A stretch of DNA of 5,278 bases, from positions 1 to 5,278 of the forward strand of contig JAUXNR010000045.1 in assembly GCA_030682755.1 (NCBI GenBank), written 5' to 3'. A program made the translations under genes and the position numbers. Positions 1-5,278 of this stretch are shown piece after piece (position 1 is the first letter of the stretch; each line of letters opens with the position of its first letter). The stretch comes from Flavobacterium sp. (GTDB lineage Bacteria; Bacteroidota; Bacteroidia; Flavobacteriales; Flavobacteriaceae). The notes below the pieces were generated by a model that had not been told where the DNA came from, did not search any database, and saw only the letters and a program-made list of their open reading frames with translations.

Positions 1-184
1 AATAGGCTCCATCAAAATCTGTAACCGTACCAATATTTGTGCCCTTAATAACAACACTAACTCCTGGAAGAGGTAGTCCGCTATTATCAGTAACAACTCC
101 AGTAACAGTTTTTTCTTGCCCAAAAACGAATTGTGCAAAAAACATTAGCATGTAAACTAATAAAAACTTTGTTTTTGATTTCAT
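1..184 (-). CDS. SusC/RagA-like TonB-dependent receptor, N-terminal fragment
   Basis: Only the first 61 codons are in the window; the gene runs off the left edge. The ATG is at 184-182 and is followed by a basic start (MKSKTK), a hydrophobic core at about residues 7-22 and a likely signal peptidase I cut near FVFG/QEK. Residues 26-61 match the start of a carboxypeptidase-D regulatory-like (Ig-type) domain: VTGVVTD, then LPLPGVSVVIKGT, then GTVTDFDGAY. In Bacteroidota this signal peptide plus domain arrangement is the usual N-terminus of SusC/RagA receptors, outer-membrane barrels that import glycans or peptides with a SusD lipoprotein and TonB energy. The plug and barrel lie outside the window, so the class is inferred from the N-terminus only; another surface protein carrying the same domain is possible. 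The gene lies 122 bases after the Omp85 gene on the same strand. I found no clear TAnnTTTG promoter just upstream. Confidence 0.82.
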   Translation of the reverse strand, partial: MKSKTKFLLVYMLMFFAQFVFGQEKTVTGVVTDNSGLPLPGVSVVIKGTNIGTVTDFDGAY

Positions 185-226
185 TGTTAAAATTTTGTGT
201 TAGTTAGACAAATCTCTTAAAATAAT

Positions 227-252
227 GTTAATATTCCTAGTAAATATTTAAC
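227..252. terminator. Weak A/T-rich hairpin in the gap between the Omp85 and SusC-like genes
   Basis: GTTAATATT (227-235) can pair with AATATTTAAC (243-252), with one bulged T and a 7-base loop. On the plus strand a run of seven T follows directly (253-259); on the minus strand the hairpin is followed by the looser CATTATTTT. The minus-strand Omp85 transcript would cross it before the SusC-like start at 184, so it could be a weak terminator or attenuator separating the two genes. The stem is almost all A/T, so it is thermodynamically poor, and the better T-tract is on the strand with no gene to terminate. Low confidence. Confidence 0.22.
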
Positions 253-306
253 TTTTTTTAGATTTTGTTAACATATTAATAATGAAAAAGTTGAAGAAAA
301 AAAGTG

Positions 307-1974
307 TTAAAATCTAGATTTAAAACTTATGTGAACAATGGAATTGGATAGTTTAAATTCTTGGTTTTTTTCATTTCCGTTGGCATATACAATATTGAAC
401 AAACCGTTTTTGGTAAATAAGCCAAATCCAACACCCAAGCCAATAAGAGAAGCGTTAACATTTGTTGATTTATCTTCAAAATAACCGTAGTCAATAACAG
501 AATGAGCATAGAACCCTGAAGTGAAAGTATAGCGATATTCAGTTAATAAAGAAGTAAATAAATTGCCTTGCAAGCTGTTTTCATTGAAGCCTCTAATTGA
601 TCTGATACCTCCAAAACGAAATAACTCATTAATTATATAGGTGTCGCTCTTTAAAAAGTGATTTTGACTGTTAACTGCAATGCTGTTATTTTCATTAAGA
701 TGGAATATGTGTTTTAAATTTAAAGTGGTAAAATATTGTTTTTGAGTATCAATCTTTGAAATTCGTTCCCCTGTTCCAAATTTTACATACAAATTGGTTT
801 TTTCAGGAAAAAGAAAATCATCAAATTTATAGCCCGTATATTCAAATTGGGTTGTAATAAATGAATTGGTAAAATCACTAATTAAAGAAGAATTCGTGTT
901 TTGTATATTACTTGATTGGGTTGCTTGATAGCCAATATATGTTCTGGTGTTATAATTGAAAAGATATCCTAAATCTATCGATGTTTTAGTATTTTGAAAA
1001 GTACTGTCTTGTTTGAAAATGTTTAATTCAGATTTTAAACTTAAAGGTGTTTTGAATAAATAAGGAATTTCAAGACCAACATTAAACGTTGATTGTTGGT
1101 TGCCATCATTTTTCCAATATAAAAATATTTTTTCGCCTGAATTTAAAGCATTTTGAAGCAATAAGTCAACATAGCCGTTAAAAATGATTTTGCTTTCTTC
1201 GTTGTTTGAAAATCCTATGTAGCCATCAAATTGATTTGATTTTGACTTTTCTAAATAGACATAAACCTTAGTAGAATCTTTAGTGAATAAAATTTCCGGG
1301 AATTTGGTTTGTTTTACAAAAGGGAGTTTGTTGAAATCTTGGTAAACATTTTCTAGATTTTGCTTAGAAAAGTTTCTATTTCGGTAGAGTCGCTTTAAAT
1401 TTATTAAATGACCTTTAGGAAATTTGTCATAGCCCAAAATTACAATATCATTAATGTTTCTTATTGATTGTTTGTCAATATATAGGTCTGCATAAATTTT
1501 TTCGTTTGCAGCTTGTACGTTTATAAGTTGTGCTTTTGCCAAAGAATAACCTTTAGATTCCATTTTTTTAATAATACTTTCCATAAAAATTGGTAGTCTT
1601 TTTGTTTCAATGGTAACCGAGTTTTCTTTTACATTAAATTCAATGGGAATAAATTCTAAATGGTTGTCTTCAATTTTTATGCTAATCAAATTCTTTTTTT
1701 TGCCAAGATTGTATTTGAAAATGAAAGTAGAGTCATTGCTTTTTTGTTGCTCAATTATTTCATGTTCAAAATAGCCAATTTGAAAAAGCGTGTTTGATAA
1801 GTCTGTTGATGCTTTAATAATCTCATTAGCGGATTTAAATTTTTTTGGATAACCAATAGAATCAATAACAAAGGTTTCAAGATTCGTATTTCCTTCAACT
1901 TTTAAATAAAGTGTTTGAGAAAAAGAATTTTCAAAGATTAAAAAACAAAAAAACAAATAGAGAAATGGTTTCAA
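307..1974 (-). CDS. Omp85-family (BamA/TamA-like) outer-membrane protein
   Basis: A complete 555-residue protein. Residues 1-20 (MKPFLYLFFCFLIFENSFSQ) form a signal peptide ending in the FSQ typical of Flavobacteriia; Cys10 is not in a lipobox, so it is probably not a lipoprotein. Three POTRA-like repeats follow, at about 21-92, 93-170 and 172-243; the last is clearest (DIVILGYDKFPKGHL, then FVKQTKFPEILF and VYVYLEKSK). From about 246 to the end, alternating aromatic/hydrophobic strands make a barrel of about 310 residues. It contains the Omp85 signature GGIRSIRGF at 455-463, whose RGF is the conserved barrel-lumen motif, and ends in Phe (HISFKSRF) like a barrel-assembly signal. Omp85 proteins insert or export outer-membrane proteins. 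Length and three POTRAs resemble TamA rather than main BamA, which is usually longer with five POTRAs; its client is unknown. The start is TTG (1974-1972): no ATG lies between it and the in-frame upstream stop at 2026-2028, and the next ATG is Met131, which would lose the signal peptide. Confidence 0.88.
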   Translation of the reverse strand: MKPFLYLFFCFLIFENSFSQTLYLKVEGNTNLETFVIDSIGYPKKFKSANEIIKASTDLSNTLFQIGYFEHEIIEQQKSNDSTFIFKYNLGKKKNLISIKIEDNHLEFIPIEFNVKENSVTIETKRLPIFMESIIKKMESKGYSLAKAQLINVQAANEKIYADLYIDKQSIRNINDIVILGYDKFPKGHLINLKRLYRNRNFSKQNLENVYQDFNKLPFVKQTKFPEILFTKDSTKVYVYLEKSKSNQFDGYIGFSNNEESKIIFNGYVDLLLQNALNSGEKIFLYWKNDGNQQSTFNVGLEIPYLFKTPLSLKSELNIFKQDSTFQNTKTSIDLGYLFNYNTRTYIGYQATQSSNIQNTNSSLISDFTNSFITTQFEYTGYKFDDFLFPEKTNLYVKFGTGERISKIDTQKQYFTTLNLKHIFHLNENNSIAVNSQNHFLKSDTYIINELFRFGGIRSIRGFNENSLQGNLFTSLLTEYRYTFTSGFYAHSVIDYGYFEDKSTNVNASLIGLGVGFGLFTKNGLFNIVYANGNEKNQEFKLSNSIVHISFKSRF

Positions 1975-2070
1975 TACAGAAATAAATTTTGATAAAAGTA
2001 ACGTAAAAATAGAAATTATGGTATTTTATAAAGGTCAATCAATCACTCAAAATATCAAAAACAGCTATTA

Positions 2071-2096
2071 TTTCAATATAATGAGCCGCGTTGAAA
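2071..2096. repeat. Six-base inverted repeat in the divergent gap
   Basis: TTTCAA (2071-2076) and TTGAAA (2091-2096) are exact reverse complements separated by 14 bases, about two helical turns centre to centre. The element sits between the Omp85 start and the rpsL promoter and includes a locally GC-richer core (GAGCCGCG). It could be an operator for either side, but six-base repeats in such A/T-rich DNA arise by chance, so this only records the structure. Confidence 0.25.
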
Positions 2097-2137
2097 CCAA
2101 TAAAAATACTAACCTGTAGAAAATAAATAAATTATGA

Positions 2138-2168
2138 TTTGTTTTGCAAAAAATATTTCCTACATTTG
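2138..2168 (+). promoter_or_regulatory. Bacteroidota-type housekeeping promoter of the rpsL-rpsG-fusA operon
   Basis: A -33 box TTTG (2138-2141) and a perfect -7 box TACATTTG (2161-2168, consensus TAnnTTTG) are separated by 19 bases, which fits the primary sigma factor of Bacteroidota. Transcription should start a few bases downstream, near 2172-2176, giving a leader of about 50 bases before the rpsL ATG. An alternative TTTG at 2143-2146 is only 14 bases from the -7 box and fits less well. No comparable promoter was found in front of rpsG or fusA, so this one probably drives the whole operon. Confidence 0.78.
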
Positions 2169-2172
2169 CAAC

Positions 2173-2186
2173 CCCTAAAAATAGGG
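2173..2186 (+). promoter_or_regulatory. Small hairpin at the predicted 5' end of the rpsL leader
   Basis: CCCTA (2173-2177) and TAGGG (2182-2186) form a perfect five-pair stem around an AAAA loop. It is the only G/C-containing element in an otherwise A/T-rich leader and lies at or just after the predicted transcription start. A hairpin at the extreme 5' end could protect the mRNA or bind a regulator; neither is shown by the sequence. It is followed by A-rich sequence, not a T-tract, so it is not a terminator. Confidence 0.45.
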
Positions 2187-2222
2187 TAATTTTAAAAACA
2201 AGAAAAATTTTTAGTATTAATT

Positions 2223-2627
2223 ATGCCAACAATTCAACAATTAGTAAGAACAGGGAGAGCCCAAATAACTAAGAAGAGTAAATCGGCTGCTTTAGATTCT
2301 TGTCCTCAAAGAAGAGGTGTATGTACTCGTGTTTACACAACAACTCCAAAGAAACCAAACTCAGCAATGAGAAAGGTTGCTAGGGTTCGTTTAACAAATG
2401 GAAACGAGATTAATGCCTACATCCCAGGAGAAGGACACAATCTACAAGAGCACTCGATAGTATTAGTTAGAGGCGGAAGGGTAAAAGATTTGCCAGGAGT
2501 TAGATACCATATTGTTCGTGGGGCTTTAGATACAGCTGGTGTAGCCGGTCGTACTCAACGTCGTTCGAAATATGGTGCAAAAAGACCAAAACCAGGACAA
2601 GTAGCAGCACCCGCAAAGAAAAAGTAA
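2223..2627 (+). CDS. rpsL: 30S ribosomal protein S12 (uS12)
   Basis: S12 sits at the interface of the 30S decoding centre and takes part in tRNA selection and accuracy. The 134-residue product aligns without gaps to the E. coli protein as I recall it through about residue 124. It carries the hallmark blocks [20 protein letters not shown] (27-46), [10 protein letters not shown] (69-78), [14 protein letters not shown] (83-96) and [10 protein letters not shown] (114-123). Lys43 and Lys88, the classic streptomycin-resistance positions, are both lysine, so a streptomycin-sensitive S12 is predicted; Asp89 is the residue that RimO methylthiolates in E. coli. The tail ([11 protein letters not shown]) runs about ten residues past the E. 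coli end. The start ATG follows an A/T-rich leader with no Shine-Dalgarno sequence and A at -3. First gene of the str operon; rpsG follows after 24 bases. Confidence 0.98.
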   Translation: MPTIQQLVRTGRAQITKKSKSAALDSCPQRRGVCTRVYTTTPKKPNSAMRKVARVRLTNGNEINAYIPGEGHNLQEHSIVLVRGGRVKDLPGVRYHIVRGALDTAGVAGRTQRRSKYGAKRPKPGQVAAPAKKK

Positions 2628-2651
2628 GTTAAAAACTTTTAAAGAAAAGAC

Positions 2652-3128
2652 ATGAGAAAAAGACAGGCCAAAAAAAGACCTCTTTTACCGGATCCAAAAT
2701 TCAATGATCAATTGGTAACACGTTTTGTGAACAACTTAATGTGGGATGGTAAAAAATCAACTGCTTTCAAAGTATTCTATGATGCAATGGAAATCGTAGA
2801 AACTAAGAAACAAGATGCAGAAAAAACGGCGTTAGAAATTTGGAAAGATGCTTTGACCAATGTTATGCCTCACGTAGAAGTACGTAGTCGTAGAGTAGGT
2901 GGAGCTACATTTCAAATTCCAATGCAAATTCGTCCGGATAGAAAGATATCTTACGCTATCAAATGGATGATTTTATATGCAAGAAGAAGAAACGAAAAAT
3001 CAATGGCTTCTAAACTAGCGTCTGAAATTTTAGCAGCGGCTAAAGAAGAAGGTGCAGCGGTTAAGAAAAGAATGGATACTCACAAAATGGCAGAGGCTAA
3101 CAAAGCATTCTCTCACTTTAGATTTTAA
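2652..3128 (+). CDS. rpsG: 30S ribosomal protein S7 (uS7)
   Basis: S7 binds the 3' major domain of 16S rRNA, nucleates assembly of the 30S head and contacts E-site tRNA. At 158 residues it has the normal length. The basic N-terminus [15 protein letters not shown] (1-15), the block [16 protein letters not shown] (75-90), the RPDRK turn (94-98), the Arg-rich ARRRNEKSM segment (110-118) and the C-terminus [17 protein letters not shown] (142-158) are all typical. The start is an ATG after AAAGAAAAGAC, purine-rich but without a true Shine-Dalgarno core. It lies 24 bases after rpsL and 10 bases before fusA, in one transcription unit. In E. coli S7 represses this operon by binding the longer rpsL-rpsG spacer; the short A/T-rich gap here leaves little room for that structure. 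Confidence 0.98.
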   Translation: MRKRQAKKRPLLPDPKFNDQLVTRFVNNLMWDGKKSTAFKVFYDAMEIVETKKQDAEKTALEIWKDALTNVMPHVEVRSRRVGGATFQIPMQIRPDRKISYAIKWMILYARRRNEKSMASKLASEILAAAKEEGAAVKKRMDTHKMAEANKAFSHFRF

Positions 3129-3138
3129 TTCATAAAAA

Positions 3139-5278
3139 ATGGCTAGAGATTTAAAATACACAAGAAATATTGGAATTGCAGCTCACATTGATGCGGGTAA
3201 AACTACAACAACAGAGCGTATTCTATTTTACACAGGAAAATCACACAAAATTGGTGAAGTACATGATGGTGCTGCAACAATGGACTGGATGGCACAAGAG
3301 CAAGAAAGAGGTATTACAATTACGTCTGCTGCTACTACTTGTGAATGGAATTTTCCAACTGAGCAAGGAAAACCTTTGCCGGAATCAAAACCGTATCACT
3401 TTAATATTATTGATACTCCTGGACACGTTGACTTTACCGTTGAGGTAAATCGTTCATTGCGTGTATTGGATGGATTAGTATTCTTGTTTAGTGCTGTTGA
3501 TGGTGTTGAGCCACAATCAGAAACTAACTGGAGACTTGCAGATCAATATAGAGTTCCAAGAATGGGATTTGTTAACAAAATGGACCGTCAAGGTTCAAAC
3601 TTCTTAGGAGTTTGTCAACAAGTTAGAGATATGTTAAAATCAAATGCGGTTGCAATTACATTGCCAATCGGAGATGAAATTGACTTTAAAGGGGTGGTTG
3701 ACTTAGTGAAGAATCAAGCAATTGTATGGCATGATGAAACGCAAGGAGCTACTTTTGATATCGTCGATATTCCAGCTGATATGGTTGACGAAGTAAAACA
3801 ATACCGTTCGATTTTAATTGAAGCGGTTGCAGATTACGACGAAAATCTATTAGATAAGTACATGGAGGACGAAAACTCTATTACTGAAGAAGAAATTAAT
3901 ACTGCTTTACGTGCAGCAACTATTGACATGGCAATCATTCCTATGATTGCAGGATCTTCTTTCAAAAACAAAGGAGTTCAGTTTATGTTGGATGCTGTTT
4001 GTAAATATTTACCTTCTCCTTTAGATAAAGAAGGAATCGTGGGTACGCATCCAGATGATCAAGATTTATTAGAAGAAGATCAAAGAAAAATTTTACGTAA
4101 GCCAGATGTTAAGGAGCCATTCGCTGCTTTAGCATTTAAAATTGCTACAGATCCTTATGTTGGTCGTTTAGCATTTTTCCGTGCATACTCTGGTCGTTTA
4201 GATGCAGGTTCATATGTGTTGAATACGCGTTCTGATAATAAAGAGCGTATTTCTCGTATTTACCAAATGCACGCTAATAAACAAAATCCGATTGATTATA
4301 TTGAAGCGGGAGATATTGGTGCAGCTGTTGGGTTTAAGGATATCAAAACTGGAGATACATTGTGTGATGAAAAACACCCAATTATTCTTGAATCAATGAA
4401 ATTCCCTGATCCTGTAATTGGTATTGCAATTGAACCTAAAACAAAAGCTGACGTTGATAAAATGGGTATGGCTTTGGCTAAATTGGCTGAAGAAGATCCA
4501 ACATTTACCGTTAGAACAGATGAGGCTTCAGGTCAAACGATTATATCAGGTATGGGTGAGTTACACTTAGACATTCTTGTTGATCGTATGAAACGTGAAT
4601 TCAAAGTTGAAGTGAACCAAGGTGAGCCTCAGGTTGAATACAAAGAAGCTTTCACTAAAGCGGCACAACACAGAGAAACTTATAAAAAGCAATCAGGTGG
4701 ACGTGGTAAATTTGGTGATATCGTTTTCCGTTTAGAGCCTGCAGACGAAGTAGATGGAAAACCATTTGTTGGTCTTCAGTTTGTGAACGAAGTAAAAGGT
4801 GGTAACGTTCCTAAAGAATATATCCCTTCAGTTGAAAAAGGTTTCAGAGAAGCTATGAAGCAAGGTCCTTTAGCAGGATATGCAGTTGATAGTTTGAAAG
4901 TAACTTTGTTAGACGGATCATTCCACCCTGTGGATTCGGATGCACTTTCTTTTGAATTGGCTGCAAAAATGGGTTACAAAGAGGTTGCTAAGGCTGCCGG
5001 AGCTGTAATTCTTGAGCCAATTATGAAAATAGAAGTAATCACTCCGGAAGAAAACATGGGTGATATCGTAGGAGATTTGAACAGAAGAAGAGGTCAAGTG
5101 AATGATATGGGCGACAGAAATGGAGCAAAAACAATCAAAGCAAATGTGCCTTTATCTGAAATGTTTGGTTATGTAACTACTTTAAGAACATTGTCTTCTG
5201 GTAGAGCAACTTCAACAATGGAATTTTCACATTACGAACAAACTCCTTCAAACATCTCTGAAGAAGTTATCAAAAAAG
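3139..5278 (+). CDS. fusA: Elongation factor G, translocation GTPase (3' end cut)
   Basis: EF-G drives movement of tRNA and mRNA through the ribosome with GTP hydrolysis and, with RRF, helps recycle ribosomes. The frame is open for 713 codons to the window edge; by comparison with the family only the last few codons are missing. G-domain motifs: P-loop AHIDAGKTT (15-23), switch I RGITIT (57-62), DTPGH (92-96) with catalytic His96, NKMD (146-149) and GSSFKNKG (272-279). Domain II includes [12 protein letters not shown], domain [21 protein letters not shown] (471-488), domain [11 protein letters not shown] (519-527) and the tip loop HPVDSD (596-601), and domain [18 protein letters not shown] and PLSEMFGY. 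Phe99, His476 and Leu480 correspond to fusidic-acid resistance positions F88, H457 and L461 of S. aureus and are unchanged. The ATG at 3139 follows an A-run with no Shine-Dalgarno sequence. In many Bacteroidota rpsJ and the S10 operon come next, off this window. Confidence 0.98.
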   Translation, partial: MARDLKYTRNIGIAAHIDAGKTTTTERILFYTGKSHKIGEVHDGAATMDWMAQEQERGITITSAATTCEWNFPTEQGKPLPESKPYHFNIIDTPGHVDFTVEVNRSLRVLDGLVFLFSAVDGVEPQSETNWRLADQYRVPRMGFVNKMDRQGSNFLGVCQQVRDMLKSNAVAITLPIGDEIDFKGVVDLVKNQAIVWHDETQGATFDIVDIPADMVDEVKQYRSILIEAVADYDENLLDKYMEDENSITEEEINTALRAATIDMAIIPMIAGSSFKNKGVQFMLDAVCKYLPSPLDKEGIVGTHPDDQDLLEEDQRKILRKPDVKEPFAALAFKIATDPYVGRLAFFRAYSGRLDAGSYVLNTRSDNKERISRIYQMHANKQNPIDYIEAGDIGAAVGFKDIKTGDTLCDEKHPIILESMKFPDPVIGIAIEPKTKADVDKMGMALAKLAEEDPTFTVRTDEASGQTIISGMGELHLDILVDRMKREFKVEVNQGEPQVEYKEAFTKAAQHRETYKKQSGGRGKFGDIVFRLEPADEVDGKPFVGLQFVNEVKGGNVPKEYIPSVEKGFREAMKQGPLAGYAVDSLKVTLLDGSFHPVDSDALSFELAAKMGYKEVAKAAGAVILEPIMKIEVITPEENMGDIVGDLNRRRGQVNDMGDRNGAKTIKANVPLSEMFGYVTTLRTLSSGRATSTMEFSHYEQTPSNISEEVIKK

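Noticed and set aside
327..509. A 60-codon minus-strand frame inside the Omp85 gene
   Set aside because: It lies wholly within the well-supported Omp85 coding sequence in another frame and has a low-complexity Leu/Thr-rich product; it is a shadow.
2018..2119. A 33-codon plus-strand reading frame beginning MVFYKGQSITQNIKNSYYF in the divergent gap
   Set aside because: It has an ATG and a TAG stop but no recognisable domain, signal or promoter, and it is short enough to occur by chance. Comparison with relatives could revive it if the frame is conserved.
2629..2642. TTAAAA/TTTTAA symmetry between rpsL and rpsG as a terminator
   Set aside because: The stem is only A/T with a two- to four-base loop and no T-tract, and it sits inside a tightly spaced operon.
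3170..3448. A 92-codon plus-strand frame over the start of fusA
   Set aside because: It is an out-of-frame reading of the EF-G G domain, whose P-loop and DTPGH motifs are intact in the correct frame; it is a shadow.
3139..5278. Possible frameshift in fusA
   Set aside because: Reading the frame line by line from 3139 shows no stop and all G motifs and domain II-V signatures in order. The gene is simply open at the window edge.
1..5278. CRISPR array, insertion sequence, tRNA, toxin-antitoxin or defence genes
   Set aside because: I saw no regularly spaced repeats, transposase motifs, terminal inverted repeats, cloverleaf-like segments or defence-type domains on either strand.

Overview
The window looks like a chromosomal segment from a member of the Bacteroidota, most likely a Flavobacterium-like organism. 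The evidence is low GC with A/T-rich gaps, a textbook Bacteroidota promoter (TTTG, 19 bases, TACATTTG) in front of the ribosomal genes, no Shine-Dalgarno sequence before any visible start, and a SusC/RagA-type receptor start. The gene order rpsL-rpsG-fusA without tuf following in view, and an S12 with a short Ala/Pro/Lys tail, fit as well. The genus is an inference; only the phylum-level signals are read directly.

Layout. Left half, minus strand: a complete 555-residue Omp85-family outer-membrane protein (307-1974) with three POTRA-like repeats and a C-terminal barrel. About 120 bases downstream of it on the same strand lies the first 61 codons of a SusC/RagA-like TonB-dependent receptor (1-184), cut by the window edge. 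A 248-base divergent intergenic region (1975-2222) follows, holding the plus-strand promoter and a small leader hairpin at the predicted transcript start. Right half, plus strand: the str operon, rpsL (S12, 2223-2627), rpsG (S7, 2652-3128) and fusA (elongation factor G, 3139 to the window end, lacking only its last few codons).

Function. The right half is a core translation operon: two 30S proteins, one shaping the decoding centre and one the head/E-site region, with the translocation GTPase. Spacings of 24 and 10 bases indicate co-transcription from the 2138-2168 promoter. The left half is cell-envelope: an Omp85 protein of TamA-like size and domain plan, probably helping to insert or export envelope proteins, and a nutrient-uptake receptor. 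No functional link between the two halves is visible beyond the shared divergent gap.

I see no mobile element, CRISPR array, tRNA, rRNA or defence system. This is mostly an ordinary conserved region; the points worth a second look are regulatory details in the 1975-2222 gap and the nature of the Omp85 protein.
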